Positions 16,212-24,465 are shown, counted from the stretch's first letter. The stretch is 32,286 bases of DNA from Paenibacillus sp. 598K (GCF_003851045.1 NZ_BFBX01000160.1:1-32286); one strand, 5' to 3'. A program made the numbers and translations. Notes: generated by a model not told the origin, from the letters alone.

Positions 16212-16729
16212 TTCTCATTCTCCTTTTCATTGAAATTTTCATTGCGATAATACGTGAGAAGTATGTATATAAGAATAACTCCCACACTAGAAAGACATAA
16301 AAGGAACAGTTCGTCCCTCTGTATAGAACTCCAAAGTAATTTGGGTATAAAGAACAAATATATGTTGACTAGAATAAGCGAAGCTAATTTTATCAAGGTT
16401 CCAGTACCTATCTTCTCATTTGTTAATCCACCTAAACAGTTGCATTTGACTTGCGATTGTTTTTTATTCGTTATTTTGGTGATTCCCAAGAAGCTGAGTA
16501 ACAAAATCATAGATAGAATGAGTCCCCATAAACGTACAGATTCAATTAATACTGAAATTGATACTATTAACTCCGATAAAGGAATTAATAATAATGCGAA
16601 TGGTATCAGATTAGTTTTAATTCCAATGTCTTCAAGGGTTTTTCTGAAACTTCTTACTGCAAAAAGTTTCGAGATGGATGAAATGAAGAAATATAGAGCG
16701 AATGATAGTGCAAAAAAGTGAGAACTCAC
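16190..16729 (-). CDS. MauE/DoxX-like redox-associated membrane protein
   Basis: This is a membrane protein of about 179 residues with four or five helices. The GTG at 16729 is preferred because AAAGGAG lies nine bases upstream; the ATG at 16738 directly abuts that site, and the frame opens further up at 16789. After the third helix comes a KCNCLGG motif, the cysteine pair typical of MauE-family proteins, followed by further helices. MauE is needed for disulfide formation in methylamine dehydrogenase; homologues pair with thioredoxin-like partners in other secretion systems. It is the first gene of the minus-strand cassette and overlaps the thioredoxin-like gene. Confidence 0.75.
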   Translation of the reverse strand: MSSHFFALSFALYFFISSISKLFAVRSFRKTLEDIGIKTNLIPFALLLIPLSELIVSISVLIESVRLWGLILSMILLLSFLGITKITNKKQSQVKCNCLGGLTNEKIGTGTLIKLASLILVNIYLFFIPKLLWSSIQRDELFLLCLSSVGVILIYILLTYYRNENFNEKENENWRVYGD

Positions 16730-16772
16730 AGTCCTCATCTCCTTTATACTTGGAAAATGTTTGTGTCTATAT

Positions 16773-16801
16773 GTAATAGAATACAACAAATTCTTTGTCG
16801 A
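16773..16801 (-). promoter_or_regulatory. Candidate promoter of the peptide cassette
   Basis: On the minus strand TCGACA (16801-16796) and TATTAC (16778-16773) are separated by 17 bases, an imperfect SigA-type match located about 40 bases before the MauE-like start. The surrounding 16739-17022 region separates the cassette from the divergent winged-helix gene and is very AT-rich. Confidence 0.35.
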
Positions 16802-17022
16802 AAACCTTTCAAGTTGTAAATGTTTGGGCTATTTAGGTGAACGATCCTATCATGAAATAAGCGAGTTCTCCGGTGGAATTGAAAGCTTTTTAGGAATACA
16901 TCTTAAACCTGAAATTCAGAAAACTATCTATTGCCAAAATTCGAAACATATTTCCAAGGTAATTCGTATATGAAATTGGAAAGTATTATTACATAATGTT
17001 GAGGCTGAAAGGAGAGGTTATT

Positions 17023-17343
17023 GTGAGGGAATACAACCGCATTATGATTAGTTCTGATTGTTATTTGGATTTAGATCGACAGGTAGTTCTAAAAAGACAA
17101 CTCCCAATTTCTCTTTCTCGTCTACAGTATCGACTTATTTACAGATTGGCCGTCCAAATGAATCAAATAGTTTCATCGAAAGACCTTATTCAGTATATTT
17201 GGCTAACTCATATGGTGGACAATTCGGAACTATATATGTTGATTCATCGAGTAAGAAAACAGATTGAAGACAATCCAAAACATCCAAAACATTTAATTAC
17301 ATTACGTAGAAAAGGCTATATTTTGTATAGTGAGATTCCATAG
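17023..17343 (+). CDS. Stand-alone OmpR/PhoB-type winged-helix DNA-binding protein
   Basis: This is a 106-residue protein. The GTG at 17023 lies eight bases after AAAGGAG and is preferred over the frame opening at 16996. Almost the whole protein is an OmpR-type winged helix: an N-terminal beta region (LDLDRQVVLKRQ), helices (SLSRLQYRLIYRLA, SSKDLIQYIWL), a recognition-helix region (NSELYMLIHRVRKQIED) and a C-terminal wing (LITLRRKGYILY). There is no receiver domain, so it is not a classical response regulator. It is divergent from the peptide cassette and is the obvious candidate for its regulator. Confidence 0.8.
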   Translation: MREYNRIMISSDCYLDLDRQVVLKRQLPISLSRLQYRLIYRLAVQMNQIVSSKDLIQYIWLTHMVDNSELYMLIHRVRKQIEDNPKHPKHLITLRRKGYILYSEIP

Positions 17344-17377
17344 ATAGAGGCTATGCTTTTGGCGCGAAAACGACTGT

Positions 17378-17478
17378 AACCTATCAATTGATGGACATGA
17401 TCCGCCCAAAAAGAGGTAGCCAATGTGACTACCTCAACATCCTACTCATTCAGCGGATGCAGTTCCAATTGATAGGTT
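17378..17478. repeat. Three-level nested palindrome at the island margin
   Basis: The outer arms AACCTATCAATTG (17378-17390) and CAATTGATAGGTT (17466-17478) are perfect complements. Middle arms ATCCGC (17400-17405) and GCGGAT (17453-17458) lie inside them, and inner arms GAGGTAG (17413-17419) and CTACCTC (17429-17435) form the core. Together they could fold as one long cruciform or RNA of about 101 bases, resembling a small palindromic mobile element or structured RNA. Confidence 0.6.
17407..17435 (-). terminator. Intrinsic terminator for the flavin oxidoreductase gene
   Basis: On the minus strand the 7-bp stem GAGGTAG/CTACCTC with a nine-base loop is followed by TTTTTGGG. It lies about 180 bases after the stop codon of the minus-strand oxidoreductase gene and is the core of the nested palindrome. 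Confidence 0.6.
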
Positions 17479-17615
17479 CCGTAAAGCGTACATCGAATTG
17501 GGCTGGAAAGACTCAGTTGACGGAAGAAAAGCCTCATTCCGCTCGAAACCATAATACTGGACAAGTAGAAGCCAAGATCATTGCCCTTAAGCCCCGGGTC
17601 ACCCGGGCATTAGCA

Positions 17616-18638
17616 CTAGCCCTCCTGCACCTCGCGCCAGATGTCGGCGAGCATCTCGAAGGAGCGGAGCCGCGCCTGGTGATCGTAGATCTGGGCGGTG
17701 GCGATGATCTCGTCGGCTGCGGTCTCACGCAGGATCGCCCGCAGACGCTCGGCGACCGTCTCTCGCCCGCCAGCGATCGAGTAGCCGAACTTGCCGCGCA
17801 CGAGTGCCTTTTCTTGCGGCGTCCAGAGCGGCTCCATATCGTCGACCGGCGGTAGCAGCGGGCTGGTGCCGCCGCGGATCAGGTTCAGGAACTGCTGCTC
17901 CTGCGAGGTGGCCAGGTAGCGCGCCTGAGCGTCGGTATCGGCGACGATGATGTTGACGCCGACCATCGCATATGGCTGCGCCAGCGCCCCGGAGGGCTGG
18001 AAGTTGCTGCGGTACAGCTGCAGCGCCGGCAGCAGGTAGTCTGGGGCGAAGTGGCTGGCAAAGGCGAACGGCAGCCCCAGCTGACCGGCCAGCTGAGCGC
18101 TGAAGCCGCTGGAGCCGAGCAGCCAGATCGGGATGTCGAGCCCTTCGCCCGGCACGGCGTGGACGCCCGGAGCGCCGCCCTCCCGGGACGGGTCCAGGTA
18201 GGCGCGCAGCTCGCTCAGCAGCTCGGGAAAGTCGTGTCCGCCGGCTGTCAGGCCGCGACGGATCGCTCGTGCGGCGGGTTGGTCGGAGCCGGGCGCGCGG
18301 CCGAGACCGAGGTCGATCCGTCCCGGATACATCGACTCCAACGTGCCGAACTGCTCGGCGATCATAAGCGGCGCGTGATTGGGCAGCATGATGCCACCGG
18401 AGCCGACGCGGATCCGCTCGGTGCCGGCGGCTACATAGCCGATGACGACCGAGGTGGCCGAGCTGGCGATGCCCGGCATGCTGTGATGCTCGGCCAGCCA
18501 GTAGCGGTGGTAGCCCCAGTCTTCGGCGTGACGGGCGAGGTCGAGCGTGCGCTCGAATGCCTCGCTAGCTGTCTGGCCTTGCAGGATCGGGGCCAGATCA
18601 AGCAGCGATAGCGGTTTGCGGGCAGTGGATTCGTTCAT
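17616..18638 (-). CDS. LLM-class flavin-dependent oxidoreductase (bacterial luciferase-like)
   Basis: This 340-residue cytoplasmic enzyme has the TIM-barrel luciferase-like fold that uses reduced FMN. Recognisable pieces are LARHAEDWGYHRYWLAEHHS near residues 33-52, RIRVGSGGIMLPNHAPLMIA, and the GRIDLGLGRAPG loop, all standard in the MsnO8/YvbT-like branch. RBS AAGGAGG lies ten bases before the ATG. GC content is back to the high level of the flanks. It is monocistronic, divergent from the GH43-like gene, with its own terminator. The substrate is unknown; nothing nearby indicates it. Confidence 0.9.
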   Translation of the reverse strand: MNESTARKPLSLLDLAPILQGQTASEAFERTLDLARHAEDWGYHRYWLAEHHSMPGIASSATSVVIGYVAAGTERIRVGSGGIMLPNHAPLMIAEQFGTLESMYPGRIDLGLGRAPGSDQPAARAIRRGLTAGGHDFPELLSELRAYLDPSREGGAPGVHAVPGEGLDIPIWLLGSSGFSAQLAGQLGLPFAFASHFAPDYLLPALQLYRSNFQPSGALAQPYAMVGVNIIVADTDAQARYLATSQEQQFLNLIRGGTSPLLPPVDDMEPLWTPQEKALVRGKFGYSIAGGRETVAERLRAILRETAADEIIATAQIYDHQARLRSFEMLADIWREVQEG

Positions 18639-18796
18639 GTATGAGTCGCCTCCTTGGCATAACGGTTATGATAGGCTAGCTGCTGTCCGTTTGTACAAGC
18701 TAGTCTTAATTTTGTGAGCTACTATAAATATTATTGTACACCTACCGTTCACCCAGCACAAGGCGAACGGGCAGGGTAGGCTTTCGTAGTAGGGTA

Positions 18797-18805
18797 TGCT
18801 ACAAT
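18797..18805 (+). promoter_or_regulatory. Extended -10 promoter candidate for the GH43-like gene
   Basis: TGCTACAAT forms an extended -10 (TGn plus TACAAT) about 37 bases before the ATG at 18842. No convincing -35 is seen, which is common for extended -10 promoters. Confidence 0.4.
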
Positions 18806-18841
18806 GGCACCGACAAGCAAACGACACAAGGGGCGATTCCG

Positions 18842-19663
18842 ATGCTGGTATTCAGTTACTTCAGGGAAGATGACGAGCGACTCTATCTGGCAGGCAGTGA
18901 AGGCGGTTACAGCTGGGAAGTGTGGAATGACGGTCAGGCGATCTTCGGCTCTGAGCTGGGTACGCGTCAGATACGCGATCCCTTTATTATGCGCGGGCGC
19001 GACGGCTTCTATCATTTGGTCTGGACCGACGGCTGGCGCAGCCGCAGCATCGGCTATGCCCGCTCGGCGGACCTGCTGAGCTGGGAAGGGGCCAAGCTGA
19101 TCCCGGTGATGGAGCATTTGCCGCAGACCCAGAATGTATGGGCGCCCGAGATTTTTTATGATGAAGGGGCGGACGCGTATCGGATCGTCTGGTCCTCGAC
19201 GGTCGGCGACGGTCCGCGCAATCACCGGATTTGGTCGACGACGACACGTGATTTCGACACGTATGCCGAGGCAACGCTATTTTTTGACCCGGGGTACAAT
19301 GTCATCGACGCCTGCGTCGTCGATCTGGGGGAGCGCTACTACATGCTCTTCAAGGACGAGCGCGGCGTCAATGAGCCGGATACCGACTACAAGGCGATCC
19401 GCTCTTGCACGTTCGCCAAGGATGGACATGATTGTCCCCGGATCGAAGACATCTCCGAGCTGCTGACAGCGCCGCTCACCGAAGGTCCGACCCTCTACGA
19501 GATCGGAGAGGAAGGGGCGAAGGAGTGGATCATGCTCGTCGACGGCTTTCAGGAGCATTATTATGGCGCTTATCGTTCGGCAGATCTGCAGTCATGGGAG
19601 GATATCAGCTCGCAAGTCCACTTGCCGATCGGAGCGCGGCATGGCGCTGTGTTTCGACGCTAG
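18842..19663 (+). CDS. Intracellular GH43-like glycoside hydrolase
   Basis: This 273-residue protein has a single five-bladed beta-propeller, the size of a bare GH43-type catalytic domain. The start chosen is the ATG at 18842 after AAGGGGCG; the frame opens at a TTG at 18734 without support. The three acidic positions expected of GH43 are present: D46 (RDPFIM), D156 (NVIDACV) and E214 (LTEGPT), and WAPEIF at about 100-105 is also typical. There is no signal peptide, so it would act in the cytoplasm on imported oligosaccharides, removing arabinose, xylose or a similar sugar by inversion. It is monocistronic. The exact specificity is not readable. Confidence 0.8.
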   Translation: MLVFSYFREDDERLYLAGSEGGYSWEVWNDGQAIFGSELGTRQIRDPFIMRGRDGFYHLVWTDGWRSRSIGYARSADLLSWEGAKLIPVMEHLPQTQNVWAPEIFYDEGADAYRIVWSSTVGDGPRNHRIWSTTTRDFDTYAEATLFFDPGYNVIDACVVDLGERYYMLFKDERGVNEPDTDYKAIRSCTFAKDGHDCPRIEDISELLTAPLTEGPTLYEIGEEGAKEWIMLVDGFQEHYYGAYRSADLQSWEDISSQVHLPIGARHGAVFRR

Positions 19664-19703
19664 CTGCATCATTGATGATTGCCCTACACGAATCTCCAGA
19701 CAA

Positions 19704-19739
19704 CAGAGCCGGTCCTTCCTCTCGGGAAGACCGGCTTTG
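19704..19739. terminator. Bidirectional intrinsic terminator
   Basis: The stem AGCCGGTC (19707-19714) and GACCGGCT (19729-19736) is extended outward by ACA/TGT with one G-T pair, with further pairing inside the loop. It lies between the convergent GH43-like and VOC-family genes. Short T-runs are present on both sides. Confidence 0.7.
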
Positions 19740-19754
19740 TCTCGCTCTTGGAAC

Positions 19755-20123
19755 TTAGGAGCGGAAATGATTGAGCACCCAGCAGATGCCTTGATGGGCA
19801 TCGACGACTTCTCCGTGCAACGCCCCGAAAAACGTATCCTCCAGCGGCACGACGACCGTGCCCTCCTTGGCCAACAACTCGAATACGCGCGTAATTTCTT
19901 CCTCATTGTCGAATTGCATAATGACCCGCACATGCTCTCCCTTCGGGATGCGGCCGTAGGACGATGCGAAGTGAATCAGGCTCTCGCCCAGATGGAGCTC
20001 CGCATGATAGATCGTGCCCTTGTTTTCGTTGAGCAGCTTGACCTCGCCGCCGAAGATCGGCTGATAATAATCGAGCGCGTCGCGCACGCTGTCGACGATG
20101 ATGAACGGACTTGCACTTAACAT
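19755..20123 (-). CDS. VOC-superfamily protein, PhnB/glyoxalase-like
   Basis: This 122-residue protein has two beta-alpha-beta-beta-beta halves (FIIVDSVRDALDYYQPIFGG, then HVRVIMQFDNEEEITRVFELL), the fold of glyoxalase and bleomycin-resistance proteins. The PhnB-like features are the IYHAELHLGESLIHFA strand and the final ICWVLNHF. The start is an ATG after AAGGAGG. Most relatives have no proven function, and a metal-binding set cannot be assigned with certainty. No operon partner is seen. Confidence 0.8.
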   Translation of the reverse strand: MLSASPFIIVDSVRDALDYYQPIFGGEVKLLNENKGTIYHAELHLGESLIHFASSYGRIPKGEHVRVIMQFDNEEEITRVFELLAKEGTVVVPLEDTFFGALHGEVVDAHQGICWVLNHFRS

Positions 20124-20494
20124 AATTCCCTTCCTCCTTGTGTTTACTATGGGTAGGTAGTAAGACTCGCTTTCTTTCGTATTACCCGATCTCCGTCGCC
20201 TTTGACGCTAGGGCGTTGGTCGCGACGGGACTTGCCGTCTGTGATGACGAGGCTTTGCCGGGGAGATATTGACTTATCCCGACTTCTCTCAACTATAAGA
20301 CAGATCTTGCTGTCGGTTGCTGTCCCAAGCCGTCGACTCGTGGCGAGCAAGCGCTATTTCCCGGGCAATGGTCGCACAGCGACATAGGGCTGATCGGTCA
20401 CTTCTTGCAGAGCGTCCAGTACAAAAACTGTCTGTGGGATGCCTGTCGCAGCCTCGATATAATGGGGGCAATGAATGGCAAAGGAGGTTGCAAC
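20124..20494. other. Intergenic region, no supported gene
   Basis: These 371 bases separate the VOC gene from the second carbohydrate locus. They hold the promoter candidate at 20458-20463. A minus-strand segment ending with a TAG at 20354-20356 is open back to the next gene and has a protein-like composition (ends VAVRPLPGK) but no start codon with an RBS, so it may be chance or a remnant. Confidence 0.4.
20458..20463 (+). promoter_or_regulatory. Perfect -10 box upstream of the second sugar locus
   Basis: TATAAT occurs about 30 bases before the GTG start, leaving room for a short leader and the AAAGGAGG site. No good -35 is present 16-18 bases upstream, suggesting activation by the locus's AraC-type regulator. 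Confidence 0.45.
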
Positions 20495-22540
20495 GTGACT
20501 TGGTGGACCAAGCAAAGGCTGCGTATGATCCAGAACAATCTGCGCGAGATCGATGCCGATCTGGATGTCGATCAGCTCATGGAGGAGCTAAAGCGCTATG
20601 AAGCCAATACGTTAATGATGAACGCGGGAGGCATGTTCGCTTTTTACCCGACGAAGCTGCCCTTCCAATACAAGACGCCTTATCTGAAAAAGGATCTGCT
20701 CGGCGAAGCCGTCGAGCAGGCGCATCGCAACGGCATGCGCTTCATCGCTCGGTTCGACTTTAGCAAGGCGCATGAAAGTCTGTTCGCAAGCAACCCGGAG
20801 TGGTTTTACCGAACGCGGGACGGACGCGAGGTCAACTACCATGGCATCGTCCACACTTGTCTCAACAGCGAATACCAGCAGCAGCTGTCGCTCCGGATGA
20901 TCGACGAGGTCATTACGAGCTACGAGGTGGACGGCATTTTCTTCAATATGTTCGGCTACCAACACTGGGACTATAGCGGCAATCATTATGGTCCGTGCTA
21001 CTGCGACAACTGTGTCCGGCGCTTCCGCGAGTATTGCGGCGAGGATCTGCTCGTCTATGACGGGGCGGGGCACCCGCTGCATGAACGGTACCGGGAGTTC
21101 CAGGATTATACAGCTCGCGAAGTGTTGGAGCGGATCCACGACGCAGTCAAGGCGAAGCGCCCGGAGGTGGCTATCTGTACGTATCATCCCCATAAAGTGG
21201 ATCTCGTACGCAAGGAATCCAACACCGCGCTCCGTCGTCCCTATCCGCTCTGGCTCTACTCGGCTTCGGAAAATGTCGCCTCGGTTGAGGGCAGCTACCC
21301 GGACAAATGGGCCAGCAATTGCAGCATCAACGCAATCGATCTGAATTACCGGTTCACCGGCGTATCGCGGCATGAGATCGAGGTGCGGCTCTATGAAAAT
21401 CTGGCCAATGGCTCCAATCTGGACTTCTGCATCATCGGCGTCTTCGAAGGTTATCCGGATCGGGCCAACTTCGCTTCGGCGCAGGAGGTATTCCGGCTCC
21501 ATCATGCGCATGAGCAGATGTATAACGCTTTGAGTCCGGTGGTCGACGTGACGCTCGTCAAGCCGGAGCATGGCGTAGCCCGCGACGAGTACCTCGGCCT
21601 GTTCAAGATGCTCAAGGAGCGCCATATCCCGTTTGCCGTCGTCACCGAGGAGCGACTCGTGCCGCAGCTCGAGCAGATCAAGCGCTCCAAGGCGGTCATC
21701 CTGCCGGGCGTACGGCGGCTGACCGGAGATCAGACGGAGGCGCTGGCGTCGCTGCGGCAGGCGGGCCTGCATCTGATCGGTACCGGGCTGGCGCTGGCGG
21801 AGGATGAGGAGGCGTTGCGGCGATTGTTCGGCGCGACCTGTGTCGGCATCGAGCGCGACGTAACCGCCTCGTACTTCGATACGAGCGACAGCGGCCGCTT
21901 CCGCAGTCTGGCCGATCGCGGCTGGGTGATCGGCGGCGATGCGTTCGCCGAGCTGCGGTATGATGACGAGACGGCAGAGGCGCTGCTGCCGTACATCGAG
22001 ACGGCGAGCTTCGGCCCGCCGGAGCGGGCGTACGGCCATCGCTGCGACGGCCGCTTCGGCCTCGGCCTGCTCCGAGGGGCGGGAGACACAGGCAGCGCTG
22101 CGTATTATGCCTTTGCCCCGGGGACGCTGTACGCTCGCCACGGCTACGAGGACCACAAGCATGTCGTCGCCGACGTGCTGGAGCAGCTGCTGGACGGCCA
22201 GCTGTCGCTGCTGACGGATGCGCCGTCGGTCGTCGAGACGTTCCTGCACCGGATCGAGGACGGCGGCGAGGCCAGCGAGTCGGAGCTGCTGCTGCAGCTG
22301 GTGAACCTGTCCGGCTACAACGGCACGACCTATACCGAGTCGCTGCCGCTCGCCCCGATGCGCTATACGATACGCGGCGTGCCAGAGATGGCGCAGGCCT
22401 ATCGTCTGCGGACCGGCGAGCCGGTGCCTGTGCAGCATACGCCGGATGGCGCGGTGCTGGAGCTCGGCTGCGAAGGCCGCTACGAGGCGGTCCGGATCGT
22501 CTGCGGCGAGACTGGAGCTGTTAAGGGGGGAACTCGATGA
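20495..22540 (+). CDS. GHL6-type putative glycoside hydrolase with beta-galactosidase-trimerization-like domain (copy 1)
   Basis: This 681-residue cytoplasmic protein starts at a GTG seven bases after AAAGGAGG; the upstream in-frame extension has no RBS. An N-terminal TIM-barrel-like region (about 1-330) carries motifs shared with the second copy: NAGGMFAFYPT, FIARFDFSKAHE, HTCLNS, DGIFFNMFG and the cysteine motif CYCDNCVRRF. A flavodoxin-like region follows (about 345-480, VDVTLVKPEHG to HLIGTGLAL), as in the trimerization domain of GH42 proteins. A C-terminal beta domain completes it. The family is Pfam 'hypothetical glycosyl hydrolase 6' by my reading, without a known substrate. It overlaps the next gene by four bases (ATGA). 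Confidence 0.75.
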   Translation: MTWWTKQRLRMIQNNLREIDADLDVDQLMEELKRYEANTLMMNAGGMFAFYPTKLPFQYKTPYLKKDLLGEAVEQAHRNGMRFIARFDFSKAHESLFASNPEWFYRTRDGREVNYHGIVHTCLNSEYQQQLSLRMIDEVITSYEVDGIFFNMFGYQHWDYSGNHYGPCYCDNCVRRFREYCGEDLLVYDGAGHPLHERYREFQDYTAREVLERIHDAVKAKRPEVAICTYHPHKVDLVRKESNTALRRPYPLWLYSASENVASVEGSYPDKWASNCSINAIDLNYRFTGVSRHEIEVRLYENLANGSNLDFCIIGVFEGYPDRANFASAQEVFRLHHAHEQMYNALSPVVDVTLVKPEHGVARDEYLGLFKMLKERHIPFAVVTEERLVPQLEQIKRSKAVILPGVRRLTGDQTEALASLRQAGLHLIGTGLALAEDEEALRRLFGATCVGIERDVTASYFDTSDSGRFRSLADRGWVIGGDAFAELRYDDETAEALLPYIETASFGPPERAYGHRCDGRFGLGLLRGAGDTGSAAYYAFAPGTLYARHGYEDHKHVVADVLEQLLDGQLSLLTDAPSVVETFLHRIEDGGEASESELLLQLVNLSGYNGTTYTESLPLAPMRYTIRGVPEMAQAYRLRTGEPVPVQHTPDGAVLELGCEGRYEAVRIVCGETGAVKGGTR

Positions 22541-23550
22541 AAACTGCAAATCTCAGTCAAGCTGGTCAGCCCGGCCCAGCCGGGCAGGCCAGCGGAGCCA
22601 AGCTAGGCGGACCAACGTCACCGAAAGTCTCCCCCGGTCGCAGTGGAGGCAATCTGTGGAGCCGCATCAAGCAGCATCGGACGATTTATTTGCTCATCCT
22701 GCCGGGCGTGCTGTTCTTCATCCTGTTCAAGTTTGTACCGATGTGGGGACTGCTGCTGTCGCTCAAGGATTTCAACCCGTATCTCGGCTTCGCGGGGAGC
22801 GAGTGGGTCGGCTTTGCGCACTTTGTCGATCTGTTCAACGATCCGAAGTTTTACATCATGCTGCGCAATACGTTTATGATTAATATGATCGGGCTGGTCT
22901 TCCACTTCCCGGTGCCGATCCTGCTGGCCTTGATGCTCAACGAGATTCGCCACGAAGGGTTCAAGCGCTTCAACCAATCGATCGTTTATTTGCCGCACTT
23001 CCTCTCCTGGGTTGTCGTGGCGAGTATGACCTTTTTTATCCTGTCGGCCGATGTAGGCATCGTCAACAAGCTGATCGCCGAGTCGGGCCGCGATACGATT
23101 TCGTTCCTGTCCAATCCCAACTACTTCTGGGGCCTTATCACCGCGCAGGTGATGTGGAAGGAGGCCGGCTGGGGGACGATCATCTTCCTGGCGGCGATGG
23201 CTGGCGTCGATCCGTCCCGCTACGAGGCGGCCGTCGTCGACGGCGCGTCGCGGTTCCGTCAGATCTGGCATGTGACGCTGCCGGCGATCCGGCCGACGAT
23301 CGTCATCCTGCTCGTGCTGCGGCTCGGCAATATGATGGATACGGGCTTCGAGCAGATCCTGCTCATGATGAACCCGCTCGTCATGTCGGTCGCCGAAGTG
23401 TTCGACACGTACGCGTATACATTCGGCATCCTGCAGGGGCAGATCAGTATCGGGGTCGCCGTCGGTCTGTTCAAGGGGCTGGTCGGGCTCGTCCTGATCG
23501 TCATCGCCAACACGATCGTCAAGCGGCTCGGCTACGAGGGCATCTACTGA
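22537..23550 (+). CDS. Carbohydrate ABC transporter permease, LplB type (second importer)
   Basis: This is a 337-residue CUT1 permease with a long Gly/Pro/Ser-rich, basic N-terminal tail before TM1 (TIYLLILPGVLFFILFKFVP). The EAA loop reads YEAAVVDGASRFRQ followed by TLPAI. The ending IVKRLGYEGIY is usual for LplB. Its ATG overlaps the stop codon of the preceding hydrolase gene, and AAGGGGGG provides the RBS, so hydrolase and importer are translationally coupled. Confidence 0.92.
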   Translation: MKTANLSQAGQPGPAGQASGAKLGGPTSPKVSPGRSGGNLWSRIKQHRTIYLLILPGVLFFILFKFVPMWGLLLSLKDFNPYLGFAGSEWVGFAHFVDLFNDPKFYIMLRNTFMINMIGLVFHFPVPILLALMLNEIRHEGFKRFNQSIVYLPHFLSWVVVASMTFFILSADVGIVNKLIAESGRDTISFLSNPNYFWGLITAQVMWKEAGWGTIIFLAAMAGVDPSRYEAAVVDGASRFRQIWHVTLPAIRPTIVILLVLRLGNMMDTGFEQILLMMNPLVMSVAEVFDTYAYTFGILQGQISIGVAVGLFKGLVGLVLIVIANTIVKRLGYEGIY

Positions 23551-23586
23551 TCGACTACTTCTATTGAATCAAGGAGGCTTTGGCCG

Positions 23587-24465
23587 ATGAGCTTCGTACA
23601 GAAAAAAAGACTGACCGTCTTCGATTGGGTGAACTATATCCTGATCGGCCTCATCTCCCTGCTGTGCATCTTTCCGTTTTTTTACGTGTTCAGCGTGTCG
23701 TTTACCGATCCGAAGGCCTATGTGCCGCTGAAGTTTTACCTGTTCCCTGACCAGTGGTCGCTCGATTCGTATCGCTATATCCTGTCGACCAACAGCTTTC
23801 TCAATGCGCTGTACAGCACCTTGTACATTACCGTGATCGGTACGATCCTCAATATCGTCGTCTCGTTCACGATGGCCTACGGCCTGACGAAGCGCACGCT
23901 GCCGGGGTACAAGACGCTGATGGGCATGGTCATCTTCACGCTCGTCTTCAGCGCTGGCATCGTCCCCAACTACTTGCTGGTGCGGGAGCTGGGGCTGCTC
24001 AATTCGTACTGGGCGCTCATCTGGACGTCGCTGACCAACGCATGGAGTCTGATCGTCATCAAGAGCTTCCTCGACTCGCTGCCCGGTGAGCTGGAGCAAG
24101 CGGCCAAGATCGACGGGGCTTCGGATATGGGCGTCTTCATGCGGATCGTCATCCCGCTGTCAAAGCCGGCGATCGCGACCTTTACGCTGTTTTTTGCAGT
24201 CATGCACTGGAATACCTTCTTCAACGCCTTGATCTACCTGTCCGACTCCAGCAAATGGACGCTGCAGCTGTTCGTGAAGACGCTCGTCATCGACGCCAAC
24301 TCGGTGGCGGTGGCGCAGGCGGGCTCAAGCGACGAGGCGGTCATGCCGCAGGAGACGATCCGGATGGCGACGATCGTGCTGTCGATGCTGCCGATCCTGC
24401 TCGTCTACCCGTTCCTGCAGAAGCACTTCGCCAAAGGCGTCATGCTGGGTTCGGTCAAGGGGTAG
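23587..24465 (+). CDS. Carbohydrate ABC transporter permease, LplC type (second importer)
   Basis: This is a 292-residue partner permease. The RBS AAGGAGG is nine bases before the ATG. TM1 reads YILIGLISLLCIFPFFYVF, the EAA loop EQAAKIDGASDMGVF followed by VIPLS, and the ending LQKHFAKGVMLGSVKG matches the LplC class. It lies 36 bases after the LplB-type gene in the same operon. It differs clearly from the LplC-type protein of the first locus, so the two importers are not recent duplicates. Confidence 0.92.
   Translation: MSFVQKKRLTVFDWVNYILIGLISLLCIFPFFYVFSVSFTDPKAYVPLKFYLFPDQWSLDSYRYILSTNSFLNALYSTLYITVIGTILNIVVSFTMAYGLTKRTLPGYKTLMGMVIFTLVFSAGIVPNYLLVRELGLLNSYWALIWTSLTNAWSLIVIKSFLDSLPGELEQAAKIDGASDMGVFMRIVIPLSKPAIATFTLFFAVMHWNTFFNALIYLSDSSKWTLQLFVKTLVIDANSVAVAQAGSSDEAVMPQETIRMATIVLSMLPILLVYPFLQKHFAKGVMLGSVKG

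Noticed and set aside
16761..16973. 70-residue plus-strand frame between the MauE-like and winged-helix genes
   Set aside because: It would start at TTG without an RBS and it covers the region expected to hold the divergent promoters.
17429..17554. Plus-strand open stretch with protein-like composition after the nested palindrome
   Set aside because: It opens inside the palindrome, has no start or RBS and ends after about 41 codons; at most an old gene remnant.
20612..22549. 645-residue minus-strand frame antisense to the first GHL6-type gene
   Set aside because: It has no RBS and low-complexity Arg/Leu/Gln-rich composition, typical of shadows opposite GC-rich genes.
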